Shown here: positions 1 through 9,249 of the stretch, one piece after another
Layout of the letters: each line of letters opens with the position of its first letter
Position numbering within the stretch: the first letter of the stretch is position 1
Assembly (NCBI GenBank): GCA_030539115.1
Contig: JAUNSR010000001.1
Location: 47,830-111,829 of the forward strand
Source: Bacteroidales bacterium
Lineage (GTDB): Bacteria > Bacteroidota > Bacteroidia > Bacteroidales > JAUNSR01
DNA: 64,000 nt
Direction: 5' to 3'
The notes under the pieces: model-generated
The model's input: the letters and a program-made list of their open reading frames with translations, nothing else
The model's database searches: none
Told to the model about the DNA's origin: nothing
Translations under genes and position numbers: made by a program

Positions 1-445
1 AAATTTGATTTTCATTGATTAAAATTTAATTTTCGATAATGAAAATTAAATTATCATTGAATATAATTTTATAACATTTTCATACATCTGTGTTTCAACC
101 AATTACAAAATTGATTATATTTTTTTAAAGAAAATATTGGTTGTGTCATATTTGTAAAATGTCTTATTGAGCAAAACGATTATTCAACATTATACCATCC
201 CACAAAATCAATTTTATTTTACAACTCGATCTATTAATTATCAATCAAAAAAATTACAATCAAAGAATGATTTGACAAAGAAATTATAGAATAAACTTAA
301 CAATAAGTCAAATTTCTAATTACTTCAAAAAAGCATCAATAAACTTATTATTTATTTCTTTTTGTATGATTAATTGAAAAATTTTTTACTTTAGCACATT
401 ATTTTTAAAAAAATTATAGCTAAATATTATTTTTATTATACAATC
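1..445. other. Intergenic left edge upstream of trpB
   Basis: Very AT-rich with no credible open frame and no RNA gene seen. It contains short near-repeats of the type ATTTTCATTGATTAAAAT and ATTTTCGATAATGAAAAT in the first 60 bases, probably compositional. A possible promoter for the next gene lies at 361-394. Confidence 0.5.
361..394 (+). promoter_or_regulatory. Candidate trpB promoter (Bacteroidota -33/-7 type)
   Basis: TTTG at 361-364 and TACTTTAG at 387-394, 22 bases apart, resemble the Bacteroidota consensus TTTG / TAnnTTTG with one mismatch in the -7 box and spacing slightly longer than usual. The start codon is 51 bases downstream. The same TACTTTAG octamer precedes lon. Confidence 0.3.
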
Positions 446-1810
446 ATGGAACAAAAAAGATATCTTTTACCTGAATCTGAGATCCCTACTCATTGGTACA
501 ACATAGTGGCAGAACTTAAGAACAAGCCCTTGCCTCCATTAAATCCACAAACAAAAAAGCCTCTCTCTCCTGAAGATCTTTATCCTATCTTTGCGAAAGC
601 CGTTTCACAACAAGAACTTGACTCAACACATGCTTGGATAGAGATACCGGAAAAGGTTAGAGAGATGTACAGAAATTACAGATCGACACCTCTTGTAAGG
701 GCTTATGGTTTGGAAAAGGCTCTTGGAACACCGGCTCACATTTATTTCAAGAATGAAAGTGTAAGTCCTGTTGGGTCTCACAAGTTAAACTCTGCCATAG
801 CTCAGGCATACTATTGCAAACAGGAAGGAATTACAAATATTACCACAGAAACCGGCGCCGGTCAATGGGGAGCTGCTCTTTCTTATGCAGCAAAAGCATT
901 TGATCTTGAATTGGCTGTATATATGGTAAAAGTTAGCTATCATCAAAAACCGTATAGGCGTTCAATTATGCAGACTTATGGCGCTCAAGTTATAGCTTCA
1001 CCTTCCATGTCTACAAAAGCCGGAAGAAAGATTTTAACAGAACATCCCAACTATCAAGGATCACTTGGAACAGCCATTTCAGAGGCAGTTGAGTTGGCAA
1101 TGTCGACACCGAACTGCAAATATACATTAGGTTCCGTTTTAAATCATGTAACTCTACACCAGACAGTTATTGGTCAGGAAGCTGAAAAGCAGATGGCTTT
1201 GGCAGGTGAATATCCTGACATTGTGATAGCTTGTTTTGGTGGCGGCTCAAACTTTGGCGGAATCTCATTCCCTTTCATGCGTCACAATATCAGCGGTGAG
1301 AAAAACACACGTTTTATAGCTGCAGAACCATCTTCATGTCCTAAACTTACTCGTGGAGTTTTCCAATATGATTTTGGCGATGAGGCAGGTTATACTCCTC
1401 TTTTACCAATGTTTACTTTGGGTCACAACTTTGCTCCTGCAAACATTCATGCCGGCGGATTGCGCTACCATGGTGCAGGAGTGATTGTATCACAACTTCT
1501 AAAAGACAAGATGATGGAGGGTGTTGATATTCCTCAACTTGAAGCATTTGATGCAGCTAAGATTTTTGCAGAATCAGAAGGCATTATTCCTGCTCCCGAA
1601 TCTTCTCACGCTATTGCAGCCACAATAAGAGAGGCTCTTAAATGCAAAGAGACTGGTGAAGAAAAAGTTATTTTATTCTGTCTTTCGGGTCATGGCTTGA
1701 TTGACATGACAGCCTACGAGCAATATCTTGCAGGCGATTTGATGAACTATTCTCTTTCTGATGAAGAGATAGAAAAGAATGTTTCAGAGCTTGAAAAGAT
1801 AATAAAATAA
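446..1810 (+). CDS. trpB: Tryptophan synthase beta subunit, TrpB2 type
   Basis: A PLP enzyme that condenses indole with serine to give tryptophan in the cytoplasm. The 454-aa length and the N-terminal 80 residues before the fold II core are typical of TrpB2, longer than the roughly 400-aa TrpB1. Lys113 in GSHKLNSA is the expected Schiff-base lysine, ETGAGQWG follows near residue 132, and GGGSNFGG near residue 266 is the phosphate-binding loop. No trpA, trpC or other trp gene is next to it, and a strong terminator follows, so it is monocistronic. TrpB2 proteins commonly stand apart from the trp operon and are thought to salvage indole or act without TrpA. That role here is inference; the family call is firm. 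Confidence 0.93.
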   Translation: MEQKRYLLPESEIPTHWYNIVAELKNKPLPPLNPQTKKPLSPEDLYPIFAKAVSQQELDSTHAWIEIPEKVREMYRNYRSTPLVRAYGLEKALGTPAHIYFKNESVSPVGSHKLNSAIAQAYYCKQEGITNITTETGAGQWGAALSYAAKAFDLELAVYMVKVSYHQKPYRRSIMQTYGAQVIASPSMSTKAGRKILTEHPNYQGSLGTAISEAVELAMSTPNCKYTLGSVLNHVTLHQTVIGQEAEKQMALAGEYPDIVIACFGGGSNFGGISFPFMRHNISGEKNTRFIAAEPSSCPKLTRGVFQYDFGDEAGYTPLLPMFTLGHNFAPANIHAGGLRYHGAGVIVSQLLKDKMMEGVDIPQLEAFDAAKIFAESEGIIPAPESSHAIAATIREALKCKETGEEKVILFCLSGHGLIDMTAYEQYLAGDLMNYSLSDEEIEKNVSELEKIIK

Positions 1811-1834
1811 AAAAATATCACCTTTATATAATAT

Positions 1835-1877
1835 AGAGGACGTTATATTTAATGGAATATAGCGTCCTCTTTTTTTA
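1835..1877 (+). terminator. Intrinsic terminator of trpB
   Basis: Arms 1835-1849 and 1856-1870 pair over 15 bp (one U-G wobble) around a 6-base loop, followed by a T run to 1877. It starts 25 bases after the trpB stop. Confidence 0.9.
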
Positions 1878-2194
1878 ATACAATGAGGTAATTGCAATCA
1901 TTGTTACTGAAAAAAATTTATTTTAAACCATTCTTTAAAAATATCAGTCAAGAATCTTAATTTCAGAACGATATTATTTTTATTAATTATCAATAAAATG
2001 AAGTTATCATTAAAGGATAAATATTTTAACTTGTTTGTTTAATATTATTATGTATTTTGCAACAAATTTGAAAGATATAGTAAGATGTTTTTTCTCTTTG
2101 CCTGAGAATACATCTGCTGGAATCTTTCATTTCATTTTTTTTGATTATATATAACTTGAGCTTTGTCATTGCAAAGTATTTGAAATTTGATCTT
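1878..2194. other. Intergenic between trpB and the TPR protein
   Basis: AT-rich. No gene, RNA or convincing promoter box seen. An open frame on the minus strand crosses it into the next gene but has no protein-like character. Confidence 0.45.
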
Positions 2195-4192
2195 ATGAAC
2201 AAGAATAACCTTATGCCTCCAATGGGGGAAGTTAATCCGGAAATAGCGGCTATCACAGACAATATAGAATTAGAACAACTACATAAATTCATAATAACTG
2301 CCAACAGTGAAATTACAGAGGAGATTACAAATATTGTAAAAAATTTAATTGACAAACTTGCAGCAGTTTTTGGAGATGACCTTATTAAAGAAACATTGGA
2401 TTATCTTGCTGTCAGCAGAAGAGGATTGCATATTTCTGATTTAGGCAAACTTCTTGGAGAGAGTTGGGATAACGAGAAATTTGCGAAAGCTTCCACTGCA
2501 TTGGGCACACCCATTGTTGTTGCTTACGACAATGTTTTGATGATTTCAGCACCCTGTTTAAAAGAGGTGATATTTGGCTTGATAAATCCGGCTGAATTAA
2601 AGAGCTTTCATGAAGATATCGCAATAAGGATGACAGAACTTCCAATTAGCGACTCTTTGAGAAGCACAGAGACAATGTTTCATCTTTTAATGTCCGATCA
2701 GTTTGAAAGAGCGGCTCAATTCTTGGCTGCATCTGTTGGACAAACCATCACTAATTCGGCGGCCGCCCTTGGTGGATATTATGCAGCAAGCGATGAAAAC
2801 AAAAGCAATGTTTTATCCATGTTGGAATGTAATGTAGAAAATAGATTTGAACTTTTCAGACGCTACATTAATGATTTGTTTCTTTCACTTGCCAAAAACA
2901 ACACACCGGAAAACGCCTTTTCTATTTTAGATGGCGTTGAAAGCAGCCTAAAGGCTGTAATGGGTGAGAAAAACACCTTGGACAACATTCTTCTTTATTC
3001 TCTTCTTTTGATGAGAAAGGCGACTTTTGCACTTCACAAAAAAGATATGCAGGAGGTTAAAAATAATTTTGACATATCAATCGGCATGATTGAGCGACTT
3101 ATGAGTCAGGATCCAAAACCGTCAGATTTCTCACTTGCAAATTGTGATGCAATATTTAATATTGGTATGATCTGTCTTGATATGAATCAGGAAAAAGGGG
3201 CATTCTTCTGCTTTGACAATGGTTTTAAGATTCTTTCACGCAGAGAAGAGAATAACACTGACGAGACACTGCTTCTTCTATCTTCCTGGTATGTAAGCGT
3301 TTGCCGTGCCTGCGAGGCGTTGAAAAACAATGACAAGTTGAAAGATTATTTCAAGCAGGGAAAACAAACCCTTAAGAAGGCAATTTCAAGCAAAGCCACT
3401 CTTGCAGCCAAAAATCCTGGACTTTATCAAATAGACAAAGATTTGATGGTAATGTACAATGACTTTGGTGACCTTAGCTTTGCAGCTCAAATGAATGAGG
3501 AGGCGCTGGCCGCTTATGAGAACGCACTAATTATAGGAGAAAGACTATCTTCTGCTCTTCCCGACTCTATTGAGATGCAGGTGATGCCCACAATTACATT
3601 TGATCGTCTTGGAAGAATGTATGACACTCTAAAAAATACCGAGAAGGCAGAATCATATTTCAAAAAATCTCTTGAAACAAGAAAAAAGCTTAAAACCAAG
3701 GCTCCAAAGGATGTCAGATTATTAAATGACCTTGCTGGTTCTTATCACAATTTGGCTTCTTTCTATCTTCAGAATGGCAGAAAAAATGAAATTAAGCCTT
3801 TTTTAAACGGACAACTTGACGCACTTAAAGATTCTTTTGAGGCTCTTCCTTCAGATCAAACCGTTATTCCTTGGATTGATGCAGTGCTTACTTTTGGAGA
3901 TTTTCTTGCTTCTGAAAATTTCATTCAGGAGTCATTGAGGACTTTTCAGGATGCCATTAAGGATATGCAAAAACTTGCAGGAGCAAGAGTCAGTGAGCCT
4001 GTGTTAAACAGAATTGCCACTCTTCATTATAGAACAGGTAAAATTCAGATAACCATTAAAGAAATGGCTCCAGGAAGACAAAACTTAATGCTTGCCTCTG
4101 ATTTATGGAAACAACTTCTTAATGTAACCCATAACAAGCATTATCAGGAGAGCATTGATTTGGCTCAAGAACTTATTAAAGATTTAAATTAG
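2195..4192 (+). CDS. TPR-repeat protein with STAND-type winged-helix region, NTPase absent
   Basis: A 665-aa soluble protein with no signal peptide. Residues about 40-150 (ETLDYLAVSRRGLHISDLG, then a bulky W and an SAPCLKEVIF stretch) look like the winged-helix segment that follows the ATPase in STAND/NACHT proteins of the NPHP3 kind. Residues about 240-650 are a solenoid of TPR-like helix pairs, for example ALAAYENALIIGERL and KAESYFKKSLETRKKL. No Walker A or B motif precedes it, so it corresponds to the C-terminal half of such a protein. ATG at 2195 was preferred over an in-frame TTG at 2141. Function unknown; a scaffold or protein-protein interaction role is inferred. It stands alone between a terminator and a convergent gene. 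Confidence 0.75.
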   Translation: MNKNNLMPPMGEVNPEIAAITDNIELEQLHKFIITANSEITEEITNIVKNLIDKLAAVFGDDLIKETLDYLAVSRRGLHISDLGKLLGESWDNEKFAKASTALGTPIVVAYDNVLMISAPCLKEVIFGLINPAELKSFHEDIAIRMTELPISDSLRSTETMFHLLMSDQFERAAQFLAASVGQTITNSAAALGGYYAASDENKSNVLSMLECNVENRFELFRRYINDLFLSLAKNNTPENAFSILDGVESSLKAVMGEKNTLDNILLYSLLLMRKATFALHKKDMQEVKNNFDISIGMIERLMSQDPKPSDFSLANCDAIFNIGMICLDMNQEKGAFFCFDNGFKILSRREENNTDETLLLLSSWYVSVCRACEALKNNDKLKDYFKQGKQTLKKAISSKATLAAKNPGLYQIDKDLMVMYNDFGDLSFAAQMNEEALAAYENALIIGERLSSALPDSIEMQVMPTITFDRLGRMYDTLKNTEKAESYFKKSLETRKKLKTKAPKDVRLLNDLAGSYHNLASFYLQNGRKNEIKPFLNGQLDALKDSFEALPSDQTVIPWIDAVLTFGDFLASENFIQESLRTFQDAIKDMQKLAGARVSEPVLNRIATLHYRTGKIQITIKEMAPGRQNLMLASDLWKQLLNVTHNKHYQESIDLAQELIKDLN

Positions 4193-4214
4193 AATCTTAT
4201 TATTGAGAATAAAA

Positions 4215-4246
4215 ATGGTGACTGACAATCAAACGTCAGCCACCAT
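4215..4246 (-). terminator. Terminator of the 216-aa unknown gene
   Basis: Arms 4215-4226 and 4235-4246 form a 12-bp stem with one mismatch and an 8-base loop. Read on the minus strand the stem is followed by TTTTTATT. It may also end the TPR gene transcript from the other side. Confidence 0.65.
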
Positions 4247-4283
4247 CAAATTTACCATGAAAGACATCCTAAGATATTTCTCT

Positions 4284-4934
4284 TTATATTGAAGAGTTTT
4301 TTTTTATATTTTTTGTTGTTTGGCCTCTATGGACTATACAATTGGTTTCCCATTGAATAGGAGCATTAAACAAAACTTCGCTTAAGTCATCCTTTATTAT
4401 ATCAGCTCTCGAAGCTCTTCTAAACTCCGGATAACTTTTCTTTATCGGTATTAAAGAAATGCCATCTTTTTTTCTAATATATATTGGTTTAGATTCTTCT
4501 GTTTTTAATTTTTCCTCACCTAATTCCACATGACATTTCATCCTCTTGTTTGAAAATGATTTAAATGAGGTGATGAGTGATTTTCTTTTTTCCATAAAAA
4601 CAAAATCTCCTTTATTGACATGAAAATTGTATATATTTGAGAAAACTATCCTTGGAAAGAACTTGTCTATGATTGATCTATACAAAAGCCAACTGTTATT
4701 GCTGTCTTTATTAATACCGATTTTCCAAACAGCCTCGTTATAGTTTAATCTTAGAAAAGGGAAAAATTTGCTGAGAATGTTTGACTGTCTGGACAATATC
4801 AATCTGATAGGAACTCTGTTGTCTATAACAATTGGAGTAATTCCATCGTTTTTAAAAAAATCCAACTTATTTGCCTCTATCCAGCCATCAAGCTCAAGGG
4901 TAACCTCTTCAATTGCAAAAAAAACGTTTCTCAT
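4284..4934 (-). CDS. Hypothetical protein, 216 aa
   Basis: I do not recognise this family. From the ATG at 4934 (a TTG lies 18 bases further upstream) it gives a soluble-looking, lysine- and isoleucine-rich protein without signal peptide or membrane segment. The N-terminal half contains the phrases LDGWIEANKLDFF and LFNAPIQWETN appears near the end. A short proline/arginine-containing C-terminal part ends in a run of Lys and Asn. Support for coding is its length in an AT-rich region, its own terminator at 4215-4246 and an uninterrupted frame; no domain was recognised. A 53-aa frame just upstream on the same strand could be co-transcribed. Confidence 0.6.
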   Translation of the reverse strand: MRNVFFAIEEVTLELDGWIEANKLDFFKNDGITPIVIDNRVPIRLILSRQSNILSKFFPFLRLNYNEAVWKIGINKDSNNSWLLYRSIIDKFFPRIVFSNIYNFHVNKGDFVFMEKRKSLITSFKSFSNKRMKCHVELGEEKLKTEESKPIYIRKKDGISLIPIKKSYPEFRRASRADIIKDDLSEVLFNAPIQWETNCIVHRGQTTKNIKKNSSI

Positions 4935-4987
4935 GACAAATATGCTTTTCAAGTTAGTAAAAGAAAACTCTGTGAGTTATTTACTTT

Positions 4988-5149
4988 TCAAGATAGCTTA
5001 TTTTTCTTGTTTAAAAAAATTTTTCTACCTTTTATTACATCTATTAGAGTTAATTTATATCTTTTAATCTCTGAATATGTAAGAAATTCAACAAGAAAAG
5101 GTGAAGTAATTAGCAATGGAAGAATGATTGTTGTTACAATTGTTTTCAT
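4988..5149 (-). CDS. Possible small membrane peptide, 53 aa
   Basis: ATG at 5149 opens a 53-codon frame ending in TGA at 4988. The peptide starts MKTIVTTIILPLLITSPFLV, which reads as one hydrophobic helix after a single lysine, and continues into a basic tail ending GRKIFLNKKNKLS. It lies 53 bases upstream of the 216-aa unknown gene on the same strand and could form an operon with it. Evidence is only frame and composition, so it may be spurious. Confidence 0.25.
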   Translation of the reverse strand: MKTIVTTIILPLLITSPFLVEFLTYSEIKRYKLTLIDVIKGRKIFLNKKNKLS

Positions 5150-5512
5150 ACGACTTAAGTTTTGAATGAATTATAGATAATAGAAATTTATATTTTGAGT
5201 TTATAACAAAATATTATTTACAATTGTTCTTAAATTATATTTATTTTTTTAATTATTTTTCAATTGTTATTTTAGAAACAGCTATTGATTGGATGAATGA
5301 TTTTTCATATCGACCTATTATACAATGCAATATCTATTTCATTGAATTTAATGAGAAAAGAAAAATTTATTCTGTTCAATAATTAATTATTACAATATGG
5401 CTTGATAATATTTTATTATTTAATAATTTTACACATCTTTAATAAAAAGAATACCATTCAAACAATTAATTGTAGTATATCAATCTGTTGTTTTATTCAA
5501 TCTTAAAAATTA
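5150..5512. other. Intergenic upstream of the sensor kinase
   Basis: AT-rich divergent region. It repeats CAATTGTT at about 5221 and 5261, and ACAATTGTTTT occurs just before it at about 5137. No promoter box matching TTTG/TAnnTTTG with correct spacing was found, and no RNA gene was seen. Confidence 0.4.
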
Positions 5513-7648
5513 ATGGAATTCACTCTTATTCTTAGAAATAAAATATCAATCTTCTTTTTATTTTTTATAACAATGTTTGGTCAGGTCTATTCCAATAATA
5601 TAGAAAAGGCGCGGATAGACAGTTTAAATACATTGCTTGAAAAAGCTGCTGATTGGGATACGCGTAAATATATACTTGAAAATATCTTTGACTTATCCTT
5701 AAATGAATATGAAAGAAGATATAGTTCTTTGCGCAATTTATATAGTGAGGCAAAAAAAGAGAATGATGTTGAGGAACAGGTTTACTGTTTAAAGGAATTG
5801 GGCAATTATAATAATATTGATTCTTTATTGGTGTATATTAATGAATGTCAAAATCTCATGAAATATAATGCATCAATTAAAGGAACATTGATTTATCTTA
5901 ACAATAAATACGAAGAAGCTTTATTTCAAACTTTGTCTCAAAATGGAAGAAATGAAAGGCTTCAAAACATCCAGAATGACTATAAGCTTTACAACAACAG
6001 TCAATACGACATTTATGACCAAATTAATATTCTTGAAAAACTTACAATTTATATCTATGAATTGTTCTCAACCTCTACCCTTCATCCTGATTATCTTGAA
6101 AATCTAGAAGCTCTTTTGGATAAAATTCCCGAGGAGAATCACTTTTTAAAGGCAAATATTTATATCCGTCTGGCAAGAGTATACACAAGATTAAATGAAA
6201 GTGAGAAAGCGGTTGACATTGACCTTAAACTGCTTAATCATATAGACAATCTTTCAAGATATTACATATCAAAGAAAAGGTATTTTAGAGACTATTCTTT
6301 GAATTATTACACCACCTATACACGACTTTTATCAAATTTTGAAGTATTAACAAAAGATCAATTACTGGAATTTTATGCAAAGGCTAATTTAATTGGCAAT
6401 AATTTAGCCCAATTAAAAAATGGAGATCATTTATATAACAGACATTATTTCAATCTCTATAAAAGTCTGTTTTTAAAGAATTACAGTGCAGCTTTAAATT
6501 CAATACAAATAATCGACAGAAATAATTTCAACAAGATTCCTCAAATAAAATATCTTGAATATAAGATTAAGGTTTATAAGGAACTAAATCTTAACAAGAA
6601 TGAATTGGCTAATCTTTACGAACAATATATTTATTATCACAAACAAAATGATGCTGTTCATGAAATAGACAAGCTTAATGAGCTGCAGACTTTTTATGAT
6701 ATAAATAATTTGAAAGAGAAAAACGCACAATTGCTTATTGAGAAAAAAGACTTTGAACTTAAGAACAATCAAAGTACTATATTGTTTAGCTTTTGTCTAA
6801 TTTTCTTTTTGATTATAATGCTTATCATTGCTTTTATTCTTTTCTATCATAAAAGAAAATTCAATCATTTTCTTGAAAATGAAAATAATGAACTGCTTAA
6901 GATTAAAAAGCAACTTGAAATTGAAAAAAATAAGGCGGAAAGATCGGAACGGTTAAAATCAGCTTTTTTAGCTAATATGAGCCATGAAATAAGAACTCCA
7001 TTAAATGCAATTGTTGGATTTTCTCAGCTGCTTGTTGATGAAGAAGAGAATGGATCAAAAAGAGAATTTGTAAATATTATAATGACAAACAACGAACTTC
7101 TGCTTAGAGTCATTAATGATATTTTGGAGCTTTCTAAGATTGAATCAGGGTTTGTAGAATATTATGAGGAAAATTTCAATATTTCGGAATATTTTGATGA
7201 ATTGAAAACCACATTTGGCAGTAAAATAGACAAGAATAAACTAATTATCAAGGTTGAAAAGCCAATTGATAATTGTATTGTGTTTCTTGACAAAAGTCGT
7301 TTAGGACAATTAATGATGAATTTTATCTCAAATGCTATAAAATATACACCTCAGGGGAGTATAATTTGGGGATTTAAAGTGATTGATGATGGAATAAGAG
7401 TTTATGTTAAAGACACAGGTATAGGAATTGAAGAACATAAAAAAGATAAGGTATTTCAAAGATTTGAAAAACTTGACAACTTTGCACAAGGCACAGGTCT
7501 CGGATTGTCAATTTGTAAGGCATTGGTAGAAAATGCGGGCGGAAAAATAGGTTTTAACTCTACTCAGGGAAAAGGTTCCGAGTTTTGGGCAGAGATTCCA
7601 TGCAGGGTGGTCATAAATAATGTTTGTATTGAGAATAGCAAGCTATAA
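5513..7648 (+). CDS. Periplasmic TPR-type sensor histidine kinase
   Basis: A 711-aa membrane kinase. A signal peptide (residues 1-27, ending MFGQVYSNN) precedes a roughly 390-residue helical, TPR-like sensor that should lie in the periplasm. One transmembrane segment spans about 420-446, followed by a short coiled coil. The HisKA box FLANMSHEIRTPLNAIVGF carries the phospho-accepting His491. The ATPase domain shows an N box (NFISNAIKY, about 603), G1 (DTGIGI, about 635) and G2 (GTGLGLSI, about 661). There is no receiver domain and no response regulator beside it, so it is an orphan kinase; partner and ligand unknown. This architecture is common in Bacteroidota. Confidence 0.88.
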   Translation: MEFTLILRNKISIFFLFFITMFGQVYSNNIEKARIDSLNTLLEKAADWDTRKYILENIFDLSLNEYERRYSSLRNLYSEAKKENDVEEQVYCLKELGNYNNIDSLLVYINECQNLMKYNASIKGTLIYLNNKYEEALFQTLSQNGRNERLQNIQNDYKLYNNSQYDIYDQINILEKLTIYIYELFSTSTLHPDYLENLEALLDKIPEENHFLKANIYIRLARVYTRLNESEKAVDIDLKLLNHIDNLSRYYISKKRYFRDYSLNYYTTYTRLLSNFEVLTKDQLLEFYAKANLIGNNLAQLKNGDHLYNRHYFNLYKSLFLKNYSAALNSIQIIDRNNFNKIPQIKYLEYKIKVYKELNLNKNELANLYEQYIYYHKQNDAVHEIDKLNELQTFYDINNLKEKNAQLLIEKKDFELKNNQSTILFSFCLIFFLIIMLIIAFILFYHKRKFNHFLENENNELLKIKKQLEIEKNKAERSERLKSAFLANMSHEIRTPLNAIVGFSQLLVDEEENGSKREFVNIIMTNNELLLRVINDILELSKIESGFVEYYEENFNISEYFDELKTTFGSKIDKNKLIIKVEKPIDNCIVFLDKSRLGQLMMNFISNAIKYTPQGSIIWGFKVIDDGIRVYVKDTGIGIEEHKKDKVFQRFEKLDNFAQGTGLGLSICKALVENAGGKIGFNSTQGKGSEFWAEIPCRVVINNVCIENSKL

Positions 7649-8047
7649 TAATCGCTGTTGTTTTTATTGAAACAAAATCTCATTTTTTCATTTTCACGGT
7701 TGACAGCTTGACTTTACTTTTCTCCAAAGCTTTTAGTCAGGCAATAATTTTCATTTATCAAGATTGAAAAACCAGTAATTATCAACTCCTTACAACATTG
7801 ACAATATTTTATTTGGAAAACTAAATAAAAAGATAAAATAACAAATCCCATAATTGAGTTATTATTTATTCTCATTTATGGGATTAATTATTTGCTAAAA
7901 CCCTATTAAATAAAGAAAGATCAGAATAAACGATTAAAAAATCTCCACAAAAATCACTTTTATCCTAATAAACAGAAGATTGCAGAAATCAATAAATTGA
8001 ATTTAATCTTATAATCTGATTTATTGATTAAGTAAAGCCTACTGAAG
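7649..8047. other. Convergent intergenic region
   Basis: Holds the hairpin at 7844-7885 and, closer to the esterase stop, an 11-bp perfect inverted repeat AATCAATAAAT at 7987-7997 and 8019-8029, which is a second candidate end for the esterase transcript. Nothing else seen. Confidence 0.5.
7844..7885. terminator. Bidirectional terminator between kinase and esterase
   Basis: Arms 7844-7858 and 7871-7885 form a 15-bp stem with one mismatch. T-rich sequence follows on the minus side (TTTGTTATTTT). The genes on both sides converge on it. Confidence 0.65.
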
Positions 8048-8905
8048 CTATATCATTTTTATCTCTTTAAGCCATGAAAGAGTAAGCTGTTTCCACAATT
8101 CATGATAAGGGAAAGATGTATTATAACCCCAACCATGACCTCCACAAGGGAATATATACATTGAAGCAGGTATATTATTAAGTTTTAAAGCTTCATAAAG
8201 ATCAACACTGTTGCTCGGTGGAACAGTTTTGTCATCATCACTCAAAAGCAAAAGTGTTGGAGGAGTTTTTGAGGTTACATGCTTTTCATTTGAATAAAAA
8301 GCAATATCCTCCTCAGTAATCTCACTGCCAAGAAGATTTGAGCGTGAACCTTTATGGGTATTCTCTCCAAATGTTACAACAGGATAAAACAAAACCATAT
8401 AATCAGGGCGAGCATCATTGATTAGATGAGTGCCTGCAGTACATGCTAAATGACCTCCAGCAGAAGCTCCTGAGACGCCGATCTTGTTTTTGTCAATACC
8501 CCATTTTTCACTATTTTTTCTAATAAGTCTCATAGCTTGTTCAACATCATCCAAAGGGATTTGTTTATGACCATTTGGAAGTCTGTACTTAAGAACTATA
8601 CCTGTGATTCCATTATCTGCAAGCCATTGAGCTATCAGAGTACCTTCATGAGTATAGGCTTCATAAACATAGCCGCCTCCGGGACAAATTAAAAGTGCAG
8701 CACCGGTATTTTCGCCCTTAGCCTTAAAAATCTCAATTGTTGGGTCAGTTACATTGCTGTAACCGCCTCTTTCATCAAAAACCTCTTTATCTTTTATTCC
8801 ATTGGAAGTTGAAACCCCATTAGGATAAAGTTTTATAATTTCTGATTTTTGCGAAAAGGCTGAAAAACTTAACATGATAAGTAAAATAATAGATTTAAAT
8901 CTCAT
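8048..8905 (-). CDS. Secreted alpha/beta-hydrolase esterase (BD-FAE / acetyl-xylan-esterase-like)
   Basis: A 285-aa serine esterase exported by a signal peptide (residues 1-18, cut near SAFSQ). The oxyanion-hole segment CPGGGYV lies at 74-80, the nucleophile Ser148 sits in SGASAGGH, the acid is Asp224 or Asp225 in LLLSDDDKTVP, and the catalytic histidine is His257 in GGHGWGY. This order matches family enzymes that remove acetyl or feruloyl groups from plant polysaccharides. It is the only gene of its transcription unit, with the next upstream gene ending in its own terminator. Substrate cannot be fixed from sequence; carbohydrate ester hydrolysis is likely from the family. Confidence 0.87.
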   Translation of the reverse strand: MRFKSIILLIMLSFSAFSQKSEIIKLYPNGVSTSNGIKDKEVFDERGGYSNVTDPTIEIFKAKGENTGAALLICPGGGYVYEAYTHEGTLIAQWLADNGITGIVLKYRLPNGHKQIPLDDVEQAMRLIRKNSEKWGIDKNKIGVSGASAGGHLACTAGTHLINDARPDYMVLFYPVVTFGENTHKGSRSNLLGSEITEEDIAFYSNEKHVTSKTPPTLLLLSDDDKTVPPSNSVDLYEALKLNNIPASMYIFPCGGHGWGYNTSFPYHELWKQLTLSWLKEIKMI

Positions 8906-9249
8906 AATATAAATTGTGTTTTGGTATTGACAAAAGACTTTATTTTTGTTATAGGATGAAAAAGAATTCGAATTTTAAATAAATGACTTTATAAAATATT
9001 AGATTCTAATATTTTTGATATTTGAATTGAAAACATAGCTTGAGATAGGGTTTATATTATATAAAATTCAAATATCAAGTTTTAAAATAATTTAGTCACT
9101 GTCTAAAATTGTATTTTTCATCAAAAATGAATAGGACAAAAGTATAAATTTTTCAATTGTATATAATAAATAAGGACATTTCATTTTCATGAAACGTCCT
9201 TAAAAAGTAATCAGTAGTTTTTATAAAGAAAATTTAGAAAATAACAATT
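8906..9249. other. Intergenic upstream of the esterase
   Basis: Contains the terminator of the neighbouring Gly-rich protein gene at 9172-9201. The rest is AT-rich with no recognised promoter box or gene. Confidence 0.45.
9172..9201 (-). terminator. Terminator of the Gly-rich secreted protein gene
   Basis: Arms 9172-9184 and 9189-9201 give a 13-bp stem (one G-U pair in the minus-strand RNA) with a 4-base loop, followed on the minus strand by a weak T-rich stretch. It lies about 50 bases after the stop. Confidence 0.7.

Noticed and set aside
4768-5067. 99-codon plus-strand frame ending in a hydrophobic stretch
   Set aside because: Overlaps the 216-aa minus-strand gene, which has its own terminator; no start context.
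7987-8029. AATCAATAAAT inverted repeat as an operator
   Set aside because: AT-only arms in AT-rich DNA, position after the esterase stop; more likely a transcript end or chance.
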